NCBI RefSeq assembly: GCF_002803155.1
Contig: NZ_NNBP01000006.1
Span: 235,786 to 299,785, forward strand
DNA length: 64,000 nucleotides
Source of the DNA: Streptomyces sp. CB02959
GTDB taxonomy: Bacteria; Actinomycetota; Actinomycetes; Streptomycetales; Streptomycetaceae
Direction: 5' to 3'
In this document: piece after piece, positions 16,336-23,925 of the stretch
How the letters are laid out: every line of letters starts with the position of its first letter
Position numbering within the stretch: the stretch's first letter is position 1
The notes under the pieces: model-generated
The model's database searches: none
The model's input: only the letters and a program-made list of their open reading frames with translations
Told to the model about the DNA's origin: nothing
Translations under genes and position numbers: made by a program

Positions 16336-16968
16336 ATGCCACGACGGTTACGACGTCCAGTTCCCCGAATTCCCCTACAAACTCACAATCGCCGCATCGA
16401 GAAAGCAATAGAAAGGAAGTCGGCGGAAGAGAAGAGAATCGCCACACGGCGAGAGAAGGTGAACACAACCCTCTCGGTCCTAGCTAACCTTTTCGCCATT
16501 CCCGCCCTTATTATCGGCCTTCTCACTTACGCAGATCAGCGTGAAAGCGGAGAGATTAACGCCAAAAAGGAAGCCGGTAGGGTTAATTTTTGGCGTGACG
16601 CATCGACTACGGACGGCTCCAGTCGGCCTTCTACGACTCTGGTGGTTGAGAACCGCAGCCTAACCTCTGCCGAGCATGCGGTAGTCGTAACGAAAACTGC
16701 ACCCAGCGGCGTCTACGACTATTTCGATTTCTCCCTGGTGCCGCCATGCACTAGGGAAACCTACGACCTTGGCGACAACGGCAAGCGCCTCGACACCCTC
16801 GAACAGATGGGGGAGCTTGAACTGTACTTCCAAGACCCGGCCGGGCAGCTTTGGAAATCGGGAAACGGTGCCGTGACGCAAGCCCACAGCCTCCCCGAAT
16901 TGGGCGACGATTACGCAATAAAATGGAAGCTGAGTAACAAATTCATGCCCCTTGAGGCGTGCGGCTAA
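16336..16968 (+). CDS. Membrane-anchored moron protein
   Basis: This 210-residue protein has a basic N-terminus, a charged coiled coil (RRIEKAIERKSAEEKRIATR) and one transmembrane helix at about residues 47-66 (LSVLANLFAIPALIIGLL). A soluble domain of about 140 residues follows, rich in beta-forming residues. The gene is clearly AT-richer than the portal and minor capsid genes around it, a sign of recent insertion. I recognise no family. A late-operon membrane protein that is not part of the virion could be a superinfection-exclusion or defence factor (inferred). Confidence 0.6.
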   Translation: MPRRLRRPVPRIPLQTHNRRIEKAIERKSAEEKRIATRREKVNTTLSVLANLFAIPALIIGLLTYADQRESGEINAKKEAGRVNFWRDASTTDGSSRPSTTLVVENRSLTSAEHAVVVTKTAPSGVYDYFDFSLVPPCTRETYDLGDNGKRLDTLEQMGELELYFQDPAGQLWKSGNGAVTQAHSLPELGDDYAIKWKLSNKFMPLEACG

Positions 16969-16984
16969 ATCATCGGGGGTGGTT

Positions 16985-19204
16985 ATGCCGATTCACCCCG
17001 GCATGGTGGAACCCCTCGCCGCACGTACCCGGGACTTGTATGCCGCGGCCGAGGAACGGCTACTGGGCATCATCGCGCGGCAGCTCGCCGACGGCCTCGA
17101 CGCACCCGGTTGGGTCGAGCGGAAGCTCGCCGCCGTCCAGGCCGTGCGCCGCGCCTCACAGGCCGTTGTCGACGAACTCGGTAAGGCCGTGAGCCTCGAC
17201 GTGTTCGAGGCCGTCGTCGACGCGTACAACACCGGGCACCGCGCCGCCGTCGCCGAGCTGGGCGCCCTGCCGGACGACGCCCACCGCCTGGTCGACGACG
17301 TCACCCCGCAGGCGCAGGCCGTCGACCGCCTCGCACAGGAGACCGTCGACCTGCTCACCGACCGGCACCGCTCGATCCTGCGGGCCGTCGAGGACGGGTA
17401 CCGCGGCGTCGTCGCCGAGGTCACCGCGACGCCGCTACTGGGCACTGGCACCCGCCGGCAGGCAACACAGGATGCCATGCGCCGGTTCGCCGACCAGGGC
17501 ATCACCTCGTTCCGCGACCGCGCGGGGCGACGGTGGCAGCTCACCTCCTACGCGGAAATGGCGGTGCGCACCAGCGTGGGCCGCGCCGCGACCGAGGCGC
17601 ACATGCGCACGCTCACCGAGGCCGGGGTCGACCTGGTTATCGTGTCCAGCTCGCCCCGCGAGTGCCCGTTGTGCCGCCCCTGGGAACGCAAGGTGTTGAC
17701 CGTGGGCGGGCCGGACGGCGAGCGCACCGTCGAGGCCGAGCACGCGACCGAGGACGGCCGCATGATCCGGGTGAACGTGGCCGGATCGCTCGACGAGGCC
17801 CGCCGCGCCGGATTGCAGCACCCGAACTGTAGGCACTCCGTGAGCGCCTACACCCCCGGCATCACGCCCGTGGACGTCGTCGAGAGCGACCCTGCCGGCT
17901 ACGAGGCCGGCCAGCGACAGCGGGAGATCGAGCGCGGCATCAGGAAGTGGAAGAACCGTGAGGCAGCCGCCGTCACGCCCGAGGCGCAGCGCGCCGCCCG
18001 CGCCAAGGTCAGACAGTGGCAAGGCGCCATGCGCGACCACCTCGCCGCCCACCCAGACCTACGGCGGTTGCGCCACCGTGAGCAGCCGGGCGCCTCGAAC
18101 CTCCCCGCCCCGCGCACCGAGGCGACGCCTCAGCAACTCGACGCCGCCCGCGTGTGGTCCGGCGACGATCGGTCGGTACGGGAGATGCACGACGACCAGC
18201 TCGCCGGCGCCCATGGCTCCGGCCTGCTCGACGACCGCGCCCACGCCCGGGTCGAGGCCGAGGCCGACCGCCGCGACCTCGACGACCTGCTCGCCCGCGT
18301 CCGCCCCGGCGGACGCCTCGCCGACGACCTGCTCGCGTTCAGCGACCACGACCTCGCCCAGGCGTTCCGTCACCTCGACGACGGCGACACGCTGCGCGTC
18401 CTGGCGGAGATCTCCCGCCGCGACCGCACCGGCCGTCTGCCGGACACGCGTCGCGATCTGGCCGGCCTGTCCGAGCATGACCTCGCCACCCGGGCCCGGC
18501 ACGCCAGCCCGGAGGACCGCGCCGACCTCGCCGCCGAGGCGCACCGGCGCGACATGCTCGCGACGTACTTCCCCGGCGGACGCCTCGCCGATGACCTCGC
18601 AGGCGTGGGCGACGACGCCCTCGCCTGGTGCATGCAGTACGCCGACGAATCCGAACTCATGCGGATCGCCGCCGAGATGGACCGGCGCGACGGCGTCGAC
18701 CTTCCGCCGCCGGCCGCCACCGGGAACGCGGTCGACGACCTGCTCGCCGACCGCGACGCCCTCGCCGACGCCATGGGCACCGCCCCCGACCCGGAAGGGT
18801 GGGGCGCCCTCGCCGATGACGCGTCATGGGCCGAGGAGTTGGCCGCGACCATCGCGGCCGACGCCGCCCGCGGAGTAGCCGAGGAGACCGCCCGCACGGT
18901 CACCCGAGCCGAGGCACGCGCCCTGTACGAGGAGTACGTCTACCGGCAGTACCTCGACGCTGAGGACGCCTGTAACGGCTACCTTCTCAACACCCGGGCA
19001 CGCGCCGCAGGCATCAACCCGGTTGAACTATTCAGCGGGCCGGCCCGCATCGCATACGCTCGTGCCTCAGAAGAGCTACGCCAGTGGTGGGCCGCCAACG
19101 GCCGCATGACACAGGCCGAGTTCATCGAGAAGGCGACCGGCCGCGAGCAGCGTTGGGCCGCCGGCGCCCGCAAGAACGAATCCGACCACCAGAACAAGCG
19201 GTAG
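16985..19204 (+). CDS. Phage minor capsid protein (MuF/min_cap2 type)
   Basis: This 739-residue protein has an N-terminal helical part and a core typical of phage minor capsid protein 2: FADQGITSFRDRAGRRWQL, YAEMAVRTSVGRA, CPLCRPWERKVLTV and the closing LQHPNCRHSVSAYTPG. The Cys/His set probably binds zinc. The C-terminal 350 residues are helical and contain repeated segments (GGRLADDLLAF and GGRLADDLAGV, about 90 residues apart). A few copies probably sit at the portal vertex. It starts at the ATG after GGGGGTGG. Confidence 0.82.
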   Translation: MPIHPGMVEPLAARTRDLYAAAEERLLGIIARQLADGLDAPGWVERKLAAVQAVRRASQAVVDELGKAVSLDVFEAVVDAYNTGHRAAVAELGALPDDAHRLVDDVTPQAQAVDRLAQETVDLLTDRHRSILRAVEDGYRGVVAEVTATPLLGTGTRRQATQDAMRRFADQGITSFRDRAGRRWQLTSYAEMAVRTSVGRAATEAHMRTLTEAGVDLVIVSSSPRECPLCRPWERKVLTVGGPDGERTVEAEHATEDGRMIRVNVAGSLDEARRAGLQHPNCRHSVSAYTPGITPVDVVESDPAGYEAGQRQREIERGIRKWKNREAAAVTPEAQRAARAKVRQWQGAMRDHLAAHPDLRRLRHREQPGASNLPAPRTEATPQQLDAARVWSGDDRSVREMHDDQLAGAHGSGLLDDRAHARVEAEADRRDLDDLLARVRPGGRLADDLLAFSDHDLAQAFRHLDDGDTLRVLAEISRRDRTGRLPDTRRDLAGLSEHDLATRARHASPEDRADLAAEAHRRDMLATYFPGGRLADDLAGVGDDALAWCMQYADESELMRIAAEMDRRDGVDLPPPAATGNAVDDLLADRDALADAMGTAPDPEGWGALADDASWAEELAATIAADAARGVAEETARTVTRAEARALYEEYVYRQYLDAEDACNGYLLNTRARAAGINPVELFSGPARIAYARASEELRQWWAANGRMTQAEFIEKATGREQRWAAGARKNESDHQNKR

Positions 19205-19212
19205 GGGGAGCG

Positions 19213-19374
19213 ATGGGGACGCGCGAGGACATCGTCAGGGCCGTCACAGACGGTGCTGCGGCCGGGCGCCGCGGCGACGACGTGCGCACCTGCCCATACC
19301 CGCGTGACTCCCTGCTGCGGACGGCATGGGTCAAGGGGTACGCCAAAGAGCGCCCGGCGACCGCCACCCGGTAG
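19213..19374 (+). CDS. Rmf/CrpP-like small protein
   Basis: This 53-residue protein matches the ribosome modulation factor pattern: AVTDGAAAGRRGDD, CPYPRDSLLRTAWVKGYAKE. The A-x2-G, CPY, R-x-AW and GY positions are those of RMF and CrpP proteins. RMF dimerises ribosomes in starved cells. Its job in the structural operon is unknown. GGGGGAG lies just before the ATG, and a strong terminator follows. Confidence 0.7.
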   Translation: MGTREDIVRAVTDGAAAGRRGDDVRTCPYPRDSLLRTAWVKGYAKERPATATR

Positions 19375-19399
19375 CCACCACTCACCCACCACACCCCAG

Positions 19400-19423
19400 G
19401 GGCCCGCCATGGCGGGCCCTTTT
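19400..19423 (+). terminator. Terminator between the Rmf-like and scaffold genes
   Basis: GGGCCCGCC and GGCGGGCCC form a perfect 9-bp stem with an AT loop, followed by TTTT. It lies inside the late operon and would lower or separate expression of the head genes downstream. Confidence 0.75.
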
Positions 19424-19477
19424 CGTATGCCCGAACATGCCCGCCAGGAGCGGGCCGACGCACCAGGAGTGCACACC

Positions 19478-20152
19478 ATGAGCGACACCGGCACACCGCA
19501 GGCCGCCCCGATGAGCGAGGGCGAGACCGGCCCGGCCGACACCACCGAACCCACCTCTCCCCCGACCTCGCCGCCGGCGGCCGCGCCCCAGGGCGAGGAC
19601 GCCGCGGCGACGATCACGCGCCTTGAGCAGCAGCTCGCCGCCGCCCGCCGGGACGCGGGCAAGCAGCGCGTGACCGCGAAGCAGGCCGCAGCCGACGAGG
19701 CCCGCGCCGAACTGGCACAGCAGATCGGCCGCGCCCTGGGCCTGGTTCAGGACGACACCCCGCCGGACCCGGCCGCGCTCACGCAGCAGCTCGCCGACGA
19801 GCAGCAGCGGGCCCGACAGACCGCCGTCGAGCTTGCCGTGTACCGCACGGCGCGCGAGGCCGGCGGCGACCCCGACGCCCTACTCGACTCCCGGACTTTC
19901 GCCGCCGCCGTCGCCGACCTCGACCCGGCCGACGTCGCCGCGGTGCGCGCCGCCGTCGAGGCCGCCGTCGCCGCGAACCCCAAGCTCGCCGTCCAGCGGC
20001 CGGCCGGACCAGCGCGGGCCGGCACTGAGTTCGCCGGGCCCCCGTCCCAGGGCGTCACCCCCGCCCAGTTCGCCGCCATGGACTACGCCCAGCGCGCCGA
20101 GCTGTTCCAGTCCGACCCCGACACCTACCGGCGCCTCGCCGCCGGGTCCTAG
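19478..20152 (+). CDS. Capsid scaffolding protein
   Basis: This 224-residue acidic protein has a Pro/Thr-rich disordered start and a long coiled coil (ITRLEQQLAAARRDAGKQRV, then ADEARAELAQQIG). Its helical C-terminus ends FAAMDYAQRAELFQSDPDTY, the phage scaffold end that contacts capsid subunits. AGGAG precedes the ATG. The position directly before the major capsid gene supports the call. It is not incorporated in mature heads. Confidence 0.82.
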   Translation: MSDTGTPQAAPMSEGETGPADTTEPTSPPTSPPAAAPQGEDAAATITRLEQQLAAARRDAGKQRVTAKQAAADEARAELAQQIGRALGLVQDDTPPDPAALTQQLADEQQRARQTAVELAVYRTAREAGGDPDALLDSRTFAAAVADLDPADVAAVRAAVEAAVAANPKLAVQRPAGPARAGTEFAGPPSQGVTPAQFAAMDYAQRAELFQSDPDTYRRLAAGS

Positions 20153-20217
20153 CCCCGGCGCCCGCCGCCGGGCAACACCAACCGCCCGGCGCTGCGCCGG
20201 AGAAGAGGAGCACCGCC

Positions 20218-21075
20218 ATGGCTGAGACCAAGGCATCGAACCTGATCGTCCCCGAAGTGTGGGCCGACATGGCGCAGGGCGTATTCCGCGGCGCCGTGCG
20301 CGTCGCCGGATCGTCCGCCGTGAAGTCCGACGACACCCTCGCCGGGCAGCCCGGCGACACCATCAACTTCCCCAAGTGGGGCACGCTCGGGGACCTCGAC
20401 GAACTGACCGAGGCTGTGCCCATGGGCACCGCCGTCATGGGCCAGACCTCCAGCCACGCCACGATCCGTGAAGTGGGCAAGGCAGTCGAGATCACCGACA
20501 CGGCCATGCTGACCGCCCTCGGCGACCCCCGCGGCGAGGCACAACGGCAGTTCGGCATCCTGGCCGCCCGCAAGGTCGACGGCGACCTCATCACCCAGGC
20601 ACAGGCCGACGAGACCAGCCAGGGCGGCGGCCGGCCGTACACGTTCACCACCGCGGCCGGCGCCGAATTCACGTGGAAGGACGCCATCGTTCCCGCCCTG
20701 GCCAGCTTCGGCGACGAGTTCGAGCCGGACCAGTTCGCCGGACTTTTCATCAACTCCGCGCAGATGGCGCAGATCTTCACCGACACCCAGTTCATCAACG
20801 CCGCCACCCTCGGCGCCTCGACGCCGGTCACCACCGGGCAGGTTGGCGCCATCGCGGGCATGCCCGTGATCATCACCGACCGAGTCGCGGCCGGAACGTT
20901 CCTCCTGCTGAAGCAAGGGTCTCTCGGCCTGCTGTACAAGCGCCGCCCGGTGGTGGAGACGGACCGCGACATTCTCAAGCGGACCACCGTGATCACCACC
21001 AACGTCCATTACGCCGTGAAGCGGCTGAACGACCGCGGCGTGTGCGTCGGCACCCTTAAGCCCGGGGGCGCGTGA
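20218..21075 (+). CDS. Major capsid protein
   Basis: This 285-residue HK97-fold subunit is of the N4-gp56/actinophage type. It shows LIVPEVWADMAQGVFRGAV, GDTINFPKWGTLGDLDELTE, the VGKAVEITDTAMLTALGDP helix, AGLFINSAQMAQIFTD, and a C-terminal strand VETDRDILKRTTVITTNVHY. There is no protease domain and no long delta domain, consistent with a separate scaffold gene. GAGGAG gives strong initiation for a highly expressed protein. Confidence 0.9.
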   Translation: MAETKASNLIVPEVWADMAQGVFRGAVRVAGSSAVKSDDTLAGQPGDTINFPKWGTLGDLDELTEAVPMGTAVMGQTSSHATIREVGKAVEITDTAMLTALGDPRGEAQRQFGILAARKVDGDLITQAQADETSQGGGRPYTFTTAAGAEFTWKDAIVPALASFGDEFEPDQFAGLFINSAQMAQIFTDTQFINAATLGASTPVTTGQVGAIAGMPVIITDRVAAGTFLLLKQGSLGLLYKRRPVVETDRDILKRTTVITTNVHYAVKRLNDRGVCVGTLKPGGA

Positions 21076-21185
21076 TGATGCTGCGCCGCCACCATCCGAC
21101 GCCCACCACGGACGAGACCGAACCCGACGCCCCGCCGGCCGCCAAGCCCGCGGGGCGTTCGCGTTCCCGCAGCAAGGAGGCGTGA
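21075..21185 (+). CDS. Small basic head-region peptide
   Basis: This 36-residue reading frame starts at an ATG overlapping the capsid stop (TGATGATG). It encodes an acidic middle (TTDETEPDAPPAAKP) and an Arg/Ser/Lys-rich end. GGGGG precedes it and the next gene begins 5 bases after its stop, so the unbroken coupling argues that it is translated. It may help capsid decoration or joining, but that is a guess. Confidence 0.5.
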   Translation: MMLRRHHPTPTTDETEPDAPPAAKPAGRSRSRSKEA

Positions 21186-21189
21186 CCCC

Positions 21190-21582
21190 GTGGCCGGTCG
21201 CGTCTACGCCACCCCCGAACAACTCGCGGCGTGGACCGGCCAGCCGGCCCCGGCCGACGCCGACCGCCTGCTCGCCCGAGCGTCCGAGGACGTCGACGAC
21301 GCCCTACTCACCGCCGTGTACCGGACCGACGCCACAGGCATGCCGACCGATCGGGAAGTCGAGGATGCCCTCGCCGACGCTGTGTGCGCTCAGGTCGAGT
21401 ACCACGTCGCCACAGGCGACGACGGCACCGGCGCGGCCGGCCGTTGGGACTCGGTGAGCATCGGCCCCGTGTCCCTGTCCGGCCGCCAAGCGGGCCCCGC
21501 CGCCGCCGGCGACGTAGACCTCGCCCCCCGAGCACACCGCGCCCTTACCCGTGCCGGCCTACTGCCGGGGGTGATCTGGTGA
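21190..21582 (+). CDS. Head-tail connector protein
   Basis: This 130-residue protein resembles gp6/gp15-type connectors: YATPEQLAAWTGQPAPADAD, a helical bundle with LLARASEDVDDAL, then VCAQVEYHVATGDD and SIGPVSLSG. It should add a ring below the portal. It starts at a GTG after AAGGAGG and overlaps the next gene by GTGA, as is usual in this module. Confidence 0.75.
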   Translation: MAGRVYATPEQLAAWTGQPAPADADRLLARASEDVDDALLTAVYRTDATGMPTDREVEDALADAVCAQVEYHVATGDDGTGAAGRWDSVSIGPVSLSGRQAGPAAAGDVDLAPRAHRALTRAGLLPGVIW

Positions 21583-21899
21583 GCCGTGTTCCCGGCTGGC
21601 TACTGCGGCACCTGATCACGGTCGAGCCGTACCTCGGCGACAGCGCGTACGGACCGCAGTACGGGCCGCCCGCCGTCGCCGTGCCCGCCCTGGTGTCAGC
21701 CGCCGTCCGGCAGGTTCGCGGCGCCGACGGCCGCGAGGTTGTCAGCAGCACGACCGTGATCGCCGCGCCCGGCCTCGACTGCCCGCCTGGATCTCGGCTC
21801 ACGCTCCCCGACGGGCGGACCACTACGGCGATCACGACGAGCGCACACGCCGCCCCCGGCCTGCCCGTGCCGGCCTGTGTGGAGGTGAGTTGCGAATGA
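21579..21899 (+). CDS. Head-closure/minor head protein
   Basis: This 106-residue beta-rich protein (LITVEPYLGDSAYGPQYG, VVSSTTVIAAPGLDCPPGSR, LTLPDGRTTTAITT) has the size and fold signals of the head-completion protein (gp7/stopper type) that plugs the connector. Identification relies on gene order: connector, stopper, gp10-like, tail terminator, tube. Its start overlaps the upstream stop. Confidence 0.7.
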   Translation: MSRVPGWLLRHLITVEPYLGDSAYGPQYGPPAVAVPALVSAAVRQVRGADGREVVSSTTVIAAPGLDCPPGSRLTLPDGRTTTAITTSAHAAPGLPVPACVEVSCE

Positions 21900-22246
21900 C
21901 CGCCACCAGCCACGTCCGTTGGGAGGGCGCGGCCGTCACCGCGGCACTCCGGCGAGCCGCCGCCCGCGGCGTGCGACTCGGCGCCGAGCATGTACTCGCC
22001 GAGAGCCGCCGACGGGTGCCGATCGAAGAGGGCACCCTCGAACGCTCCGGTGTTGCGAGCGTGGACGAGCAGCAGCTCGCCGCCGCAGTGTCCTACGACA
22101 CCCCCTACGCCCGCCGTGTGCACGAGGACCTGAACGCCCGGCACGACCCCGGCCGCACCGCCAAGTATTTGGAGGGCGTCCTTCCCCAGACGGCCGGCGA
22201 CGTCCAGGCGATCATTGCGGCGCAGATCCGGCGGGCCCTGCGATGA
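21896..22246 (+). CDS. HK97-gp10-like protein
   Basis: This 116-residue protein has a helical opening (AALRRAAARGVRLGAEHVLA). It then carries ESRRRVPIEEGTLERSG, the HK97 gp10-like signature in which E-x-R-x3-P-x-E-x-G-L is common, and AVSYDTPYARRVHEDLN. It takes part in head-tail joining. GGAGGTGAG precedes the ATG. Confidence 0.8.
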   Translation: MTATSHVRWEGAAVTAALRRAAARGVRLGAEHVLAESRRRVPIEEGTLERSGVASVDEQQLAAAVSYDTPYARRVHEDLNARHDPGRTAKYLEGVLPQTAGDVQAIIAAQIRRALR

Positions 22247-22674
22247 CCTACACATCCGACCTGCTCGACGGCCTCGCCCGCCTGCTCGCCGAGCAGGGCG
22301 TCGCCACCTACCGGCCCGACGGCACGTACGCCCCGGGCGGCACCGCGATCACCATCGCCGCCATGCCGCCGGCCCCCGACCGGGTCATCTGCCTGACCGC
22401 CTACCCGGTCCAGGACTCCCCGGCGCTCACGGACTGCATCACCGGCGTGCAGGTGCGCACCCGGTCCGGGGCCGACCCGCGCGACGTCGACGCCCTCGAC
22501 GACGCCGTATTCGACGTGCTGCACGGCGCCGGCCCCCATGTGTGGGGTGCGGCGCGTGTGCAGCTTCTCTACCGCACCGCGTCGGCCCCGATCGGCGCGG
22601 ACTCCTCCGGCCGCATGGAGCGGTCGAGCACCTACTACGCCCGCGCGCACCGCGCGGCCCGACACCTCGAATAG
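22243..22674 (+). CDS. Tail terminator (tail completion) protein
   Basis: This 143-residue protein has an N-terminal helix (YTSDLLDGLARLLAEQGVAT), then beta strands including DRVICLTAYPVQDSPAL and GVQVRTRSGADPRDVDAL, and a closing RVQLLYRTASAPIG. This is the pattern of minor capsid/tail terminator proteins that cap the tail tube. It starts in an ATGA overlap with the gp10-like gene. Confidence 0.75.
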   Translation: MTYTSDLLDGLARLLAEQGVATYRPDGTYAPGGTAITIAAMPPAPDRVICLTAYPVQDSPALTDCITGVQVRTRSGADPRDVDALDDAVFDVLHGAGPHVWGAARVQLLYRTASAPIGADSSGRMERSSTYYARAHRAARHLE

Positions 22675-22682
22675 GAGGCGCC

Positions 22683-23216
22683 ATGACGACCCCGACGCCG
22701 CCGGCGGAGACCGTGACCGCGCTCGCACGCCGCTACCGGCTGGAGCTGGACACGGGCAAGGACGGCACACCCGCGTGGACTGTGATTCCTGGCATCACCG
22801 AGTTCACTCCCAAGATCGAGCCCACGCAGCAGGACGTCACGACCTATGACGCCGACGGCTGGTCGGAGCAGGCTGTGACCATGCTGGCGTGGTCCATCGA
22901 GACCACCCTCGCTCACCGCGCCCACCCGACCACTGGAGCTTTCAACGCCGCGCAAGAGTTGCTGCGAAAGGCATCGATGCGGTTCGGGGCCGGCAGCTAC
23001 GTCAGGGTGCGGTACTACGACCGGAACGGGGCCGACGACGCCTATCAGGGCACGGCCCTGGTCACCTGGGAGCCCGACGGCGGGGGCCCGGATGAGGTCG
23101 ACACCATCAAGGTCACCTTGACCGGGTCCGGCCCACTGGTGGAGATCACCAACCCGACCGCCGGCACCGGCACACTCGCCGGCGACACCAAGTCGCTCAA
23201 GGTCGGTGGTGCGTAG
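22683..23216 (+). CDS. Major tail tube protein
   Basis: This 177-residue beta-rich protein polymerises into the tail tube. It shows TALARRYRLELDTGKDG, WTVIPGITEFTPKIEPTQQD, SIETTLAHRAHPTTG, FGAGSYVRVRYYDRNG and TIKVTLTGSGPLVEITNP. The strands match the tube fold of siphoviral major tail proteins. AGGAGG precedes the ATG. Confidence 0.85.
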   Translation: MTTPTPPAETVTALARRYRLELDTGKDGTPAWTVIPGITEFTPKIEPTQQDVTTYDADGWSEQAVTMLAWSIETTLAHRAHPTTGAFNAAQELLRKASMRFGAGSYVRVRYYDRNGADDAYQGTALVTWEPDGGGPDEVDTIKVTLTGSGPLVEITNPTAGTGTLAGDTKSLKVGGA

Positions 23217-23704
23217 TGGCGTTCGAGGCCCTCGACGAGCTGCTCGACGAGACCCTGCGCCTGCCGATCGGCGGGCGCACCTACACGGTTCCGGCCCCGT
23301 CCGCCGAGGTCGGCCTGCGCACGCAGGCACTCATCAACGCCGCGGCGACCGCCGCCGACGGCGGGAAGGTCGACGAGCAGGTTCTCGGCGACGCCGCCGA
23401 GCGCGACCTGTACCGCGACGTCCTCGGCCCCGCCCATGACGAGATGGTCACCGACGGCGTCACCTGGCCCGCGCTGAAGCACTCCGCCATCACGGCCATG
23501 GTGTGGATCGCGCAGGACAAGGCCGCCGCGGAGACGTTCTGGAACGCGGCCGGCGACCCAAACCGCTTGGCCCCGAACCGGGAGGCGCGGCGGGCCCGAT
23601 CGGGCGCGGCGAAGTCGACCCCGAGTCGGGGCTCTACGAGTGGTACGAGTACCCGCCAGGCACCCACCCCCGCCAAGCCCAAGCAGGCGCGCACGCGTCG
23701 TTGA
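23216..23704 (+). CDS. Tail assembly chaperone G-like protein
   Basis: This 162-residue chaperone wraps the tape measure protein. It starts with a beta/alpha region (LPIGGRTYTVPAPSAEVGLR), has a helical middle, and ends in a Ser/Thr/Pro/Lys-rich tail. A -1 slippery heptamer at 23557-23563 lets some ribosomes move into the overlapping frame, giving the longer G-T form. It starts at a GTG within a TAGTG overlap with the tube gene. Confidence 0.85.
   Translation: MAFEALDELLDETLRLPIGGRTYTVPAPSAEVGLRTQALINAAATAADGGKVDEQVLGDAAERDLYRDVLGPAHDEMVTDGVTWPALKHSAITAMVWIAQDKAAAETFWNAAGDPNRLAPNREARRARSGAAKSTPSRGSTSGTSTRQAPTPAKPKQARTRR
23557..23563 (+). promoter_or_regulatory. Programmed -1 ribosomal frameshift site
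   Basis: The heptamer CCCAAAC reads C-CCA-AAC in the frame of the first chaperone, exactly X-XXY-YYZ. Slipping back one base gives CCC-AAA and continues into the downstream open frame as Pro-Leu-Gly. It lies early in the 200-base overlap of the two frames. Confidence 0.85.
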
Positions 23705-23922
23705 CGTGGGCGCAGATCCTTTCCGAGTGGCCGCTCGTGGAGGCCGACTTGCACGAGGTGTACGGCCTCGACCTGGGCGTGCCCGGCCTCCTGCGGGCCC
23801 GGTCCTGGCGCTGGCTGCGCGTGCGCATCCTGGGTCTCCTGTCTGCCGAGTCCCGCCTCGCCCGCGTGCTCACCCCATCCCCCGACGCCCCCACCACCAG
23901 GGGCACGACCACCAGGAGGTGA
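23557..23922 (+). CDS. Tail assembly chaperone T-like extension, by -1 frameshift
   Basis: The frame runs from the slippery site to 23922, and no good start of its own is evident. The fusion joins 116 residues of the first frame to 119 of the second, giving 235 residues. The extension contains DPESGLYEWYEYPPGTHP, LTWAQILSEWPLVEADLHEV and RARSWRWLRVRILGLLS. This is the expected layout of gpG/gpGT proteins between the tube and tape measure genes. Confidence 0.85.
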   Translation, partial: PKPLGPEPGGAAGPIGRGEVDPESGLYEWYEYPPGTHPRQAQAGAHASLTWAQILSEWPLVEADLHEVYGLDLGVPGLLRARSWRWLRVRILGLLSAESRLARVLTPSPDAPTTRGTTTRR

Positions 23923-23925
23923 GCC

